A DNA stretch of 22,691 nucleotides, taken from Bacillota bacterium. Lineage in GTDB: Bacteria > Bacillota > Clostridia > Clostridiales > Clostridiaceae. Below the pieces are notes generated by a model. It was not told where the DNA came from, searched no databases, and was given only the letters and a program-made list of their open reading frames with translations. The position numbers were made by a program, and so were the translations under genes. Of the stretch, positions 1 through 6,680 are shown one piece after another (position 1 is the stretch's first letter; each line of letters begins with the position of its first letter). Location: the NCBI GenBank assembly GCA_023424785.1, contig JAFADP010000125.1:1-22691 (forward strand), in the 5' to 3' direction.

Positions 1-34
1 TAACTTATATATTCTGTTCAATTTTCAAAGACCA
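1..34 (-). promoter_or_regulatory. boxA-like antitermination leader of a leftward rRNA operon
   Basis: Read on the minus strand, positions 34-15 contain GGTCTTTGAAAATTGAAC. This closely resembles the boxA element (TNTTCTTTGAAAACT type) in the leader of Firmicute 16S rRNA precursors. It lies downstream of two strong leftward promoters, so a 16S gene should begin just outside the left edge. The rRNA itself is not in the window. The operon is an inference from the leader and the promoters. Confidence 0.7.
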
Positions 35-65
35 TTTTATCTTGTCACCCTCAAGCGACTTTCTT

Positions 66-94
66 AGTTTATCATGTCTAAGCTTATCTGTCAA
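66..94 (-). promoter_or_regulatory. rRNA operon promoter, downstream of a tandem pair
   Basis: On the minus strand, TTGACA (94-89) is followed by a 17-base spacer and TAAACT (71-66). It is the second of two sigma-A-like promoters facing the boxA leader. An A-rich tract flanked by a 6-bp inverted repeat (93-98 and 108-113) lies immediately upstream of, and touching, the -35 box. It could act as an UP element. Confidence 0.7.
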
Positions 95-143
95 CAACTT
101 TTTTTCTGTTGTTTTTTATCGGATTCGTTCGACAACGAAATTT

Positions 144-172
144 ATTTTATCACTTTCAACTCAGCTTGTCAA
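144..172 (-). promoter_or_regulatory. rRNA operon promoter, upstream of a tandem pair
   Basis: On the minus strand, TTGACA (172-167) is followed by a 17-base spacer and TAAAAT (149-144). It is near consensus and is preceded by an A-rich tract between inverted arms at 171-178 and 193-200. The rest of 201-390 is A+T-rich with no coding potential that I can support. Confidence 0.7.
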
Positions 173-390
173 CATTAATTTTTATTTATTTTTTAATGTT
201 TTTTGCTTTGTCTCTCAGCGACGTGTTTTATATTAACACCTATTAAACTTTTATATTTAATTATTTTTTATAATTATAAGTAATTAAATCACTATTTCTT
301 AATAATACTCCTATTTTCTAAATATATATACTATTGATATTCCAGGCTTAGTTTATATAATTTTCTATTCAAATCTATTTAATATATGTA

Positions 391-421
391 AAAATAAAGG
401 AAAGATATCAATTATCTTTCC
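391..421 (-). terminator. Intrinsic terminator of ppsR
   Basis: A perfect 9-bp stem (399-407 with 413-421) has a 5-base loop. On the minus strand it is followed by a T-rich tail at 398-391. The loop contains the ppsR stop codon, so the terminator overlaps the end of the gene. Confidence 0.75.
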
Positions 422-1220
422 TACTCTTCTTTATCTCTTGTAATATTATTAATGCTGTATCTTCTATAGCTCTTTCTGTAACATCTATAATTTTGCAACC
501 TAACTTTCTCATTATCTTATCTGAGAATTCAAATTCTTCTAATACTCTAGCATCACCAGCATATTCAATATCTGATGGTATCCTATGAAATTTATCTAAT
601 CTTTTCTTTCTTATTTCAATTAATCTTAAAGGATCTATTACCAATCCAAATATTTTTTTTCTATTAACTTCAAATAACTCATTAGGAACTCCAACTTCAG
701 GAACCAATGGTATGTTTATTGCCTTTATCCCCTTATTAGCTAAATACATACATAATGGTGTTTTTGATGTTCTAGAAAGACCTACTAATACTACATCAGC
801 ATTTTTTAATCCCCTATAATCTTTACTATCATCATATTGCATTGCAAATTCCATGGCTTCTATTCGTTTAAAGTATTCTTCATCTGTATTCCACATAGCT
901 CCTGGATTATAATCTGGAACCTCATTTAATAATGTCGATGCAACATTTATAATTGGACCTAACACATTTATTGCAAATATATTTTTTTCTATAGCTTTCT
1001 GAGTCAAGTATTCTCTAACATTTACTGTTATTATTGTTGATACTATCATCGCTTTTTGAACTTTTTCTAGTTGACTTATTACATCCTCTACATCTTCTAG
1101 TGTTTTTACATAAGGAAACCTTTTCACTTCAACTACATCTTTAAATTGGCTAGCAGCTGCTACAGCTACTTGATTGGCAGTTTCCCCTATAGAATCAGAT
1201 ACTGCAAAAATAGTTAACAC
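408..1220 (-). CDS. ppsR: Pyruvate,phosphate dikinase regulatory protein (bifunctional kinase/pyrophosphorylase, DUF299)
   Basis: The 270-residue product matches the PPSR family in length and layout. Its N-terminus is VSDSIGETANQVAVAAASQF-like, and a P-loop-like segment GLSRTSKTPLCMYLA lies at about residues 146-160. In this family the enzyme uses ADP to phosphorylate and inactivate pyruvate,phosphate dikinase on a threonine, and it reverses this with phosphate. It therefore sets the direction of flux at the PEP/pyruvate node in the cytoplasm. The start is GTG at 1220, placed by AGAAGGGA a few bases upstream. Clostridia often carry this gene apart from ppdK, and no ppdK is in the window. The gene stands alone, with its own terminator, and is divergent from the lsp-like gene. 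The family call is firm. Which of the PPDK or PEP-synthase targets it acts on is inferred from the taxon. Confidence 0.92.
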   Translation of the reverse strand: MLTIFAVSDSIGETANQVAVAAASQFKDVVEVKRFPYVKTLEDVEDVISQLEKVQKAMIVSTIITVNVREYLTQKAIEKNIFAINVLGPIINVASTLLNEVPDYNPGAMWNTDEEYFKRIEAMEFAMQYDDSKDYRGLKNADVVLVGLSRTSKTPLCMYLANKGIKAINIPLVPEVGVPNELFEVNRKKIFGLVIDPLRLIEIRKKRLDKFHRIPSDIEYAGDARVLEEFEFSDKIMRKLGCKIIDVTERAIEDTALIILQEIKKSRKDN

Positions 1221-1352
1221 TTAAATCCCTTCTTTCTTTATATATTTATATAAATTTATTATATCTCATAATTTATAATATAAATATAATTTATTAGTGA
1301 ATTTTAAATATTGCTATGTTAAACTTTACTTATATGTTTAAAGGAGGAACTT

Positions 1353-2111
1353 ATGAAAAAATTTAAATTTTTAGTAATTAGCATACTACCTTTTATGTGG
1401 TTAATTTATATTTTATTTGAGCTATTTACTGGTAGAATAACTAATTCAACAATGTTAATAGGAAATATAGCATTATTATTTCTCTTTGCTATTATAGGAT
1501 ACATTATATATGTATCAAGTTTAAAATTTAATAATGGATTAAAAAGAAACCAGTTAATTATCTTATTTACAATCCTAATGATATTGGATCAAGGGAGCAA
1601 ACTTTTAATAAAACTTTTCTTTTTTAATGATAATATAGTAATTATAAAAGACTTTTTATCATTTAATCCAATAATAAATACAGATGGTTCATGGCTTAAT
1701 GCTAGATTTAATACTGGTATTGGTTTTCCAATACTTATATTTGTTAATTTTATAGCCTTATTTATATTTACTGAAATCTATAGATATTATAATTGTAAGA
1801 ATAAACAAAGCTTTTGGGTAGATTCCTGTTTCATATTTATGTTTGCTGGAGCTCTTTGTTCTCTTATTGATAAAATTTTTTATGGTGGAAGTCTCGATTT
1901 TATAGGAATTGGTGATTTATTTATTGCAGATTTGAAAGATATATTCATAAATTTAGGAGTTTTATTCTTTATAGCTAGTATGTATATCTCTGGAGCATTT
2001 GATGATGATACTGATAACTCATCACTTAAAGATGATATTAAAGCAATAGGTAAATTTATAGCTTTTATAAAAACTGATATAAAAAAGTTATGTAATAGAA
2101 AAAAGACATAA
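1353..2111 (+). CDS. Signal peptidase II (LspA)-like membrane protein with N- and C-terminal extensions
   Basis: The 252-residue product has about six hydrophobic segments, whereas LspA is usually 150-170 residues with four. LspA landmarks are present in order: a DQ-x-x-K motif (LDQGSK, 79-83), RFNTGIGF (about 119-126, equivalent to NTGAAFS), and AGALCSLIDK (about 165-174, the GN-x-x-DR box with Asp173). After these comes LFIADLKD (about 189-196), equivalent to FNxAD with Asp193. Both candidate catalytic aspartates remain, but the usual GN before the first is CS. About 70 residues with two extra helices precede the core, and a charged tail of about 40 residues follows it. LspA cleaves prolipoprotein signal peptides after lipid attachment. 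Whether this divergent form does so is unknown. The start is ATG, with AAGGAGGA upstream. Confidence 0.7.
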   Translation: MKKFKFLVISILPFMWLIYILFELFTGRITNSTMLIGNIALLFLFAIIGYIIYVSSLKFNNGLKRNQLIILFTILMILDQGSKLLIKLFFFNDNIVIIKDFLSFNPIINTDGSWLNARFNTGIGFPILIFVNFIALFIFTEIYRYYNCKNKQSFWVDSCFIFMFAGALCSLIDKIFYGGSLDFIGIGDLFIADLKDIFINLGVLFFIASMYISGAFDDDTDNSSLKDDIKAIGKFIAFIKTDIKKLCNRKKT

Positions 2112-2140
2112 AAGAATAAAAATTCTTTTATGTCTTTTTT
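2101..2140. terminator. Bidirectional intrinsic terminator between the lsp-like gene and 5S rRNA
   Basis: A 13-bp or longer perfect stem (2105-2117 with 2122-2134) has a 4-base A loop and extends with A:T pairs on both sides. There is a T run after the stem on the plus strand (2135-2141) and also on the minus strand (2104-2099). It ends both the lsp-like mRNA and the leftward tRNA-5S transcript. Confidence 0.85.
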
Positions 2141-2187
2141 TATATTATGCTAAGCAAGTTCTTATTAATCTTACAAAGATTAATCAC

Positions 2188-2304
2188 ACTTGGCAATGTC
2201 CTACCCTCCCACACGGTCTCCCATGCAGTACTATCGGCGCTATAGAGCTTAACTTTCCTGTTCGGAATGGGAAGGAGTGTTTCCTCTATGCTATTATCAC
2301 CAAA
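2188..2304 (-). rRNA. rrf: 5S ribosomal RNA
   Basis: The minus strand carries the conserved 5S core CTTCCCATTCCGAACAGGAA, then GTTAAGCTC, GCCGAT, GTACTGC and GGGAGACC, all in the right order. The ends form helix I: TTGGTGAT at about 2303-2296 pairs over 8 positions with ATTGCCAA ending near 2190. The length is about 115-117 nt, as expected. The gene follows a tRNA cluster rather than 23S rRNA, and no 16S or 23S is adjacent. A small hairpin (2164-2172 with 2176-2184) lies just past its 3' end. Exact ends are uncertain by one or two bases. Confidence 0.93.
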
Positions 2305-2334
2305 TTAAAATGCCTTAGAAAACTTTCTAAGGCA
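2301..2334 (-). terminator. Terminator-like hairpin between tRNA-Lys and 5S rRNA
   Basis: A perfect 10-bp stem (2311-2320 with 2325-2334) has a 4-base loop. On the minus strand it is followed by TTTTAATTTG, which runs straight into the 5S 5' end. It could be a partial terminator that lowers 5S output, or a processing stem for RNase III or M5-type maturation. The sequence alone does not decide. Confidence 0.55.
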
Positions 2335-2335
2335 T

Positions 2336-2411
2336 TGGTGCGCCATCAGGGACTCGAACCCTGGGCACCCTGATTAAGAGTCAGGTGCTCTACCAACTGA
2401 GCTAATGGCAC
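2336..2411 (-). tRNA. tRNA-Lys (anticodon CTT)
   Basis: A complete cloverleaf: acceptor GTGCCAT pairs with ATGGCGC, the D-arm is GCTC/GAGC, the anticodon stem is CCTGA/TCAGG with loop CTCTTAA, and the T-arm is CAGGG/CCCTG around TTCGAGT. The CCA end is encoded. It is the last tRNA before the 5S gene. Confidence 0.95.
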
Positions 2412-2414
2412 AAA

Positions 2415-2491
<77 letters not shown>

Positions 2492-2494
2492 TTA

Positions 2495-2568
2495 TGGAGC
2501 AGGTAGTGGGAATCGAACCCACCTTTCCAGCTTGGAAGGCTGGAGTATTACCGATATACGATACCTGC
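2495..2568 (-). tRNA. tRNA-Gly (anticodon TCC), copy 1
   Basis: A cloverleaf with acceptor GCAGGTA/TACCTGC, anticodon stem CCAGC/GCTGG, loop CTTCCAA, discriminator T and encoded CCA. It is identical to the copy at 2889-2962. Confidence 0.95.
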
Positions 2569-2574
2569 ATATTA

Positions 2575-2649
2575 TGGAGCGGAAGACGGGACTCGAACCC
2601 GCAACATCCACCTTGGCAAGGTGGCGCTCTACCATTGAGCCACTTCCGC
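2575..2649 (-). tRNA. tRNA-Gly (anticodon GCC)
   Basis: A cloverleaf with acceptor GCGGAAG/CTTCCGC, anticodon stem CCACC/GGTGG, loop TTGCCAA and encoded CCA. It is the only copy of this isoacceptor in the window. Confidence 0.95.
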
Positions 2650-2658
2650 ATTTTAAAT

Positions 2659-2734
2659 TGGTCGGGGTGACAGGTCTCGAACCTGCGACCTCATGGTCCC
2701 AAACCATGCGCGCTACCATCTGCGCCACACCCCG
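2659..2734 (-). tRNA. tRNA-Pro (anticodon TGG), copy 1
   Basis: A cloverleaf with acceptor CGGGGTG/CACCCCG, anticodon stem CATGG/CCATG, loop TTTGGGA and encoded CCA. It is identical to the copy at 2967-3042. Confidence 0.95.
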
Positions 2735-2737
2735 ATA

Positions 2738-2814
<77 letters not shown>

Positions 2815-2834
2815 ATTTATCAAGAACGATATAT

Positions 2835-2863
2835 ATCTTATTACATATCTTTTTTCTTGTCAA
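2835..2863 (-). promoter_or_regulatory. Promoter of the six-tRNA-5S unit
   Basis: On the minus strand, TTGACA (2863-2858) is followed by a 17-base spacer and TAAGAT (2840-2835). It sits in the only sizeable gap in the tRNA cluster (2815-2888), about 20 bases before the first tRNA. The A/T tract upstream, with inverted ends (2862-2883), could be an UP element. Confidence 0.75.
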
Positions 2864-2888
2864 GACTTTTTTTAAAAAATCTTTTTAG

Positions 2889-2962
2889 TGGAGCAGGTAG
2901 TGGGAATCGAACCCACCTTTCCAGCTTGGAAGGCTGGAGTATTACCGATATACGATACCTGC
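2889..2962 (-). tRNA. tRNA-Gly (anticodon TCC), copy 2
   Basis: Identical to the tRNA-Gly at 2495-2568, with loop CTTCCAA and encoded CCA. It is the second gene of the upstream Pro-Gly pair. Confidence 0.95.
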
Positions 2963-2966
2963 ATAA

Positions 2967-3042
2967 TGGTCGGGGTGACAGGTCTCGAACCTGCGACCTC
3001 ATGGTCCCAAACCATGCGCGCTACCATCTGCGCCACACCCCG
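2967..3042 (-). tRNA. tRNA-Pro (anticodon TGG), copy 2
   Basis: Identical to the tRNA-Pro at 2659-2734. It is the first gene transcribed from the promoter at 3077-3105, followed four bases later by tRNA-Gly. Confidence 0.95.
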
Positions 3043-3076
3043 GAATTCATCACTACACTGCTTAGCGACAATGATT

Positions 3077-3105
3077 ATTCTACATTATCATCTTTAATAC
3101 GTCAA
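3077..3105 (-). promoter_or_regulatory. Promoter of the tRNA-Pro/tRNA-Gly pair
   Basis: On the minus strand, TTGACG (3105-3100) is followed by a 17-base spacer and TAGAAT (3082-3077). It lies 35 bases before tRNA-Pro and downstream of the yfcE-like gene. I see no convincing terminator between yfcE and this promoter. Confidence 0.7.
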
Positions 3106-3186
3106 TACTTTTTTTTATATTTTTTTGTTTTTTATAATGATTTTTTTGCTAGCATATATTTTAGTGATAAATCCTCAACAATCATC

Positions 3187-3669
3187 TTATTCCACTATAA
3201 TTTCTTTCAATGAACACCTAGGTTTATTATCATTTTCTAATTCGATAATTCCTAAATATCTACCTCTAAAGTTTGGTAATGATATACTTCCAGGGTTCAT
3301 CAGAATAATATTATCATACTCTTCTATTAAATGTTGATGGGTATGACCAAATAAAGCTATATCTGCATTTAATTCTTTAGCTCTATAATATAGACTATTT
3401 AATCCTCTTTTTACTCCATATAAATCTCCATGAGTAATAAATATTTTAAAACCATTAAACTCTAGCAATTGCTCTTTAGGATATTTATTACTCATATCAC
3501 AATTTCCACGAACACAATATACCTCTCCATCAAATCCTTCAGAAAGTCTATCTATATCTGCCGAATCATCTCCAAGGTGTATTAATACATCAATATTTTT
3601 AATATGTTTCTTAGCTATATCAATATATCTATTCATTTTATGAGTATCACTTATTACTCCTATTCTCAA
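3187..3669 (-). CDS. YfcE/MJ0936-family metallophosphoesterase
   Basis: This 160-residue enzyme has the full calcineurin-type metal-site series: SDTH at residues 7-10, HLGD near 34, GNCD near 57, THGD near 81, GHTH near 110 and a following NPGS box. YfcE-type proteins are small, manganese-dependent, cytoplasmic phosphodiesterases active on model substrates. The physiological substrate is not settled. The start is TTG at 3669, supported by AGGAGGAG seven bases upstream; the protein then begins M-R-I-G-V like its relatives. It is the last gene of the rph-rdgB-yfcE operon, 17 bases after rdgB. This gene order is common in clostridia and suggests co-expression with RNA maturation and nucleotide-pool cleaning. 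I see no clear terminator after it. Confidence 0.88.
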   Translation of the reverse strand: MRIGVISDTHKMNRYIDIAKKHIKNIDVLIHLGDDSADIDRLSEGFDGEVYCVRGNCDMSNKYPKEQLLEFNGFKIFITHGDLYGVKRGLNSLYYRAKELNADIALFGHTHQHLIEEYDNIILMNPGSISLPNFRGRYLGIIELENDNKPRCSLKEIIVE

Positions 3670-3686
3670 TATTAATCTCCTCCTGT

Positions 3687-4295
3687 TTATAGCCTTTTAA
3701 GTTCACTCTTTAATTTCTTTAATGCTATAGCTCTATGACTAATTAAATTTTTCTCATCTGAACTTAATTCTCCAAAAGTCTTATTTAAAGGTTCATATAA
3801 GAATAATGGATCATATCCAAAGCCACCTTCTCCAGATAACTTTTCTAGTATTATACCTTCAACATCTCCTCTTATAGATACAAAATTACTATTTTCATCA
3901 ATTAATGCTATTTGACATACAAATCTAGCTTTTCTTTTACTTTTAGGTACACCACTTAATTCTTTTAAAAGCTTCTCGTTATTCTTTTTATCATTACCAT
4001 GTTCCCCTGCATACCTTGCAGAATATATTCCTGGCATACCACCTAAATAATCTACTTCTATTCCAGAGTCATCAGCCATTACAATAAACTCTTTTTCTCC
4101 TCTATCTTTTAAATAGTTTGCTATAGTATCTGCCTTTTTTCTTGCATTCTCTTCAAATGTACTTCCATCTTCCACTACATCTATATCAATATTTTCATCT
4201 TTTAGTGATTTTATTTCAAATGGTAAATCTATTAATATATTTTTAATCTCTTCTATTTTATGTGAGTTATTACTTGCTATTATTATCTTTTTCAT
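3687..4295 (-). CDS. rdgB: XTP/dITP diphosphatase (RdgB/HAM1 family)
   Basis: The 202-residue product has the HAM1 signatures: an N-terminal SNNSHKIEEI (usual form SxNxxKxxE), MADDSGIEVDYLGGMPGIYSARYAG-like core motifs around residues 72-95, GGFGYDPLF near 160-168 and the C-terminal SHRAIAL. The family hydrolyses non-canonical purine nucleoside triphosphates (ITP, dITP, XTP) to monophosphate and pyrophosphate, keeping hypoxanthine and xanthine out of DNA and RNA. The ATG at 4295 is one base after the rph stop, with its AGGAGG inside the 3' end of rph. This implies translational coupling. The length is normal and no key motif is missing. Confidence 0.95.
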   Translation of the reverse strand: MKKIIIASNNSHKIEEIKNILIDLPFEIKSLKDENIDIDVVEDGSTFEENARKKADTIANYLKDRGEKEFIVMADDSGIEVDYLGGMPGIYSARYAGEHGNDKKNNEKLLKELSGVPKSKRKARFVCQIALIDENSNFVSIRGDVEGIILEKLSGEGGFGYDPLFLYEPLNKTFGELSSDEKNLISHRAIALKKLKSELKRL

Positions 4296-4296
4296 C

Positions 4297-5043
4297 TTAA
4301 TTTCCTCCTGTACCTATCCAAAGAGAATCCATCTTTAATACATCTTTTTGAATCTGTATCATTTGTTTTATACCTTTTTCTCCTAAATCTAATAATTCAT
4401 TTAATTCACTTCTTGAAAAAGGATTTTCTTCTCCTGTTCCTTGAACTTCTACATATCCACCCTCATCTGTAATTATTACATTCATATCCACTATTGCATT
4501 AGAATCCTCTTCATAGCATAAATCTAGCATCTTTTCATTATTAACTATTCCTACACTTGTAGCTGCTACAAAATTTCTAATTGGATATACCTTGAAAGGT
4601 TTCATTTTATGAAGCTTATTAACAGCATCCACCATTGCTACAAAAGCACCTGTAATAGAAGTTGTTCTTGTACCACCATCTGCTTGAATTACATCACAGT
4701 CAATCCATAATGTTTTTTCACCTAAAGCTTTTAAATCAACAACAGACCTTAATGCTCTACCTATTAATCTTTGTATCTCCATTGTTCTACCATCTATCTT
4801 TAATCTAGATATATCCCTTACCTTTCTAGTACCTGTTGCTCTTGGTAACATATTATATTCTGCAGTTATCCATCCTTCTCCACTTCCTTTTAAAAATGGT
4901 GGAACCTTATCTTCTATAGATACATTGCATAATACCTTTGTATCTCCCACTTCTATATAAACTGAGCCTTCAGCATACTTAGTATAATTTCTAGTTATTT
5001 TTACATCCCTTAATTGATCATTTTTTCTTCCATCTATCCTCAT
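4297..5043 (-). CDS. rph: Ribonuclease PH
   Basis: The 248-residue phosphorolytic 3'-exoribonuclease trims tRNA precursors to the mature CCA end, using phosphate and releasing nucleoside diphosphates. Family signatures visible include the N-terminal MRIDGRKNDQLR, GWITAEYNMLPRAT, RLIGRALRSVVD, QADGGTRTTSITGA and EVQGTGEENPFSR. An in-frame TTG at 5061 would add six residues. I prefer the ATG at 5043 because AAGGTGG lies eight bases before it and the family begins there. It is the first gene of the rph-rdgB-yfcE operon. The promoter is in the 5044-5151 gap but is not clear, TTTAAA-17-TATATG being a weak candidate. An operon containing RNase PH next to tRNA genes fits its substrate, but this may be coincidental. 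Confidence 0.95.
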   Translation of the reverse strand: MRIDGRKNDQLRDVKITRNYTKYAEGSVYIEVGDTKVLCNVSIEDKVPPFLKGSGEGWITAEYNMLPRATGTRKVRDISRLKIDGRTMEIQRLIGRALRSVVDLKALGEKTLWIDCDVIQADGGTRTTSITGAFVAMVDAVNKLHKMKPFKVYPIRNFVAATSVGIVNNEKMLDLCYEEDSNAIVDMNVIITDEGGYVEVQGTGEENPFSRSELNELLDLGEKGIKQMIQIQKDVLKMDSLWIGTGGN

Positions 5044-5108
5044 TATATTAACCACCTTCAATTTTATTTTTATACATATATGATTTTATGCACTATTTTT
5101 AAAATTCT

Positions 5109-5140
5109 CTCATATTAATAATAAGAATATTAATTATGAG
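5109..5140. repeat. Near-perfect palindrome overlapping the ribosome binding site of the 5152 gene
   Basis: CTCATATTAATA (5109-5120) is the inverse of TATTAATTATGAG (5128-5140) apart from one extra base, with a 7-base centre. It lies in the divergent rph/5152 gap, and its right arm contains the first bases of the GAGGTGA Shine-Dalgarno (5138-5144). It could be an operator, or an RNA hairpin that masks the ribosome binding site. Confidence 0.5.
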
Positions 5141-5151
5141 GTGAATTAAAT

Positions 5152-6648
5152 TTGAAATATATAGGACCTTTTTTTAGAATGAACAGTCTCTCTACAAAAG
5201 AAATAGAAGGACAATTGTTTTTCTTATCTAAAGAAGCTATTAGAACAATTGTACTTAATTCTAAATGTGGAATAACTTCTTCATATAGAAATTCTAGTAA
5301 ATCCTCTTCTAAAAATGATATTAACATATTAAATAACATTTCTCCACTAATATGTATATATAAAAAAGCCTCTCCTGTTCTTATACACAATAAAAACTCT
5401 AGAAGCTTTGATGAATCTTCTTTTAAGAAAGATATATTACCGTCAAGTAATGCTCTTATGACATTATCTTTACTTGAAATAAGTAATTTTTATTCATTAT
5501 ATAGAACTGAAAATAAAAACATACTTGCAATAAAGAATGGCTATAAAGACTTATGTAAAAATCAACTAAACTTCTATTGTGAATATTTAAGAAATTCGGA
5601 AGGATTCTTTGTTGAGAAAAAAAATGTTTCTGATAATAACAACAAAGGTTTTAACCTATTAGATAAAGGAAAGAAGTTTTCATTTTCAGATCAAGCTTTT
5701 ATGATGAATGCTTATTATATGTATGCAACATACTATCCTGAAGATGAAATTAGTTCAGAGTATAAAGAATTTGCTTTAGAAATATTACAAATGTTCATAG
5801 ATTTTAAAGAAGCGTTATATAACTTATCCTTTAATGAATCATGTAAAATACTACTTTCTTTAAACATTTTATTTGAGCTCTCTAATAATAGTGATTGTAA
5901 GTTACTTTTAATAGACTTAACTGATTTTCTTATTAATAAATTTGATGAAAAAGATTATTATAATGATAATATAGATTCTTGTGCTTTATTTTATATAATT
6001 TTAACAGATACATTTAAACATACTTCCATTAATACCTTTAATGAAAAAAGCGAAGAGATACTTTCAAGATTAAAAGAATTATATGATGATGAAAAGGGTA
6101 TATTCTTAAAATTATCTAATAAGAAGGAAATTAAATACTCTTCAATAGAAATATGTTTTTACTTTTTAGCTATAATCTTAGGTACTAAGCTTAATAATGA
6201 ATGTTTTCAAGATAGAAATATGATATCTAATTTATATAGAAATTACTTTTTAAACTCAGGTATTATATATAGTTGGCCTGAAGCTCCTACTTTAGATGAT
6301 AGCGAAAGATATAGAGGCTTATCACTAAAATCGAAAGATATGTTAAATGAAAATTTCTTTAAATCTGCTAATACTCCATCTTCAATAAGTACAGGTATTG
6401 CACCTTCCTTCTCCAAGAATATAACTTACTCTTATAAGAAGAATTTATTTGAATGCCCTAAACGTTCTTTCGATAGTAGTAAAAATATGTTCATATTTTA
6501 CATGTTTATACACTATCTTAAGGATGATATGTTTGAAATATTTATAGAAAATTCTTCACCTGAAGAAAATAATGAAGAAGATAATAATGTAACAAATGAT
6601 TCAACTACTAATATATCTAATGATGATAATAGTACTAATATTGAATAA
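5152..6648 (+). CDS. Unrecognised 498-residue, mainly helical cytoplasmic protein
   Basis: I do not recognise a characterised family. The start is TTG at 5152, with GAGGTGA seven bases upstream, and the frame runs without interruption to 6648. There is no signal peptide or transmembrane helix. Residues of about 95-350 are rich in amphipathic helices with aromatic residues (FSDQAFMMNAYYMYATYY; CALFYIILTDTF), which resembles the alternating helical pairs of alpha/alpha-toroid proteins. A region with YSWPEAPTLDDSERYRG lies near 370-390. The last 35 residues or so are a low-complexity Asn/Asp/Glu/Ser tail, probably disordered. The gene is divergent from rph and convergent with the solute-binding-like gene, with its own terminator. 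An alpha/alpha-toroid or glycoside-hydrolase-like scaffold is only a guess, and I see no catalytic motif. Confidence 0.75.
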   Translation: MKYIGPFFRMNSLSTKEIEGQLFFLSKEAIRTIVLNSKCGITSSYRNSSKSSSKNDINILNNISPLICIYKKASPVLIHNKNSRSFDESSFKKDILPSSNALMTLSLLEISNFYSLYRTENKNILAIKNGYKDLCKNQLNFYCEYLRNSEGFFVEKKNVSDNNNKGFNLLDKGKKFSFSDQAFMMNAYYMYATYYPEDEISSEYKEFALEILQMFIDFKEALYNLSFNESCKILLSLNILFELSNNSDCKLLLIDLTDFLINKFDEKDYYNDNIDSCALFYIILTDTFKHTSINTFNEKSEEILSRLKELYDDEKGIFLKLSNKKEIKYSSIEICFYFLAIILGTKLNNECFQDRNMISNLYRNYFLNSGIIYSWPEAPTLDDSERYRGLSLKSKDMLNENFFKSANTPSSISTGIAPSFSKNITYSYKKNLFECPKRSFDSSKNMFIFYMFIHYLKDDMFEIFIENSSPEENNEEDNNVTNDSTTNISNDDNSTNIE

Positions 6649-6680
6649 AAATAGAGTTGATTACCAACTCTATTTTTTTA
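6649..6680. terminator. Bidirectional terminator shared by the convergent 5152 and 6670 genes
   Basis: An 11-bp stem (6649-6659 with 6665-6675) has a 5-base loop and T tracts on both strands. Its right arm and T run contain the stop codon and last codons of the minus-strand gene. Confidence 0.82.

Noticed and set aside
42..236. A 64-codon open frame on the plus strand
   Set aside because: It reads antisense through the two rRNA promoters, has no ribosome binding site, and its composition is simply T-rich.
5044..5061. Upstream TTG start adding six residues to RNase PH
   Set aside because: AAGGTGG is correctly spaced for the ATG at 5043, the family begins MR-x-DGR, and the upstream TTG has no ribosome binding site.
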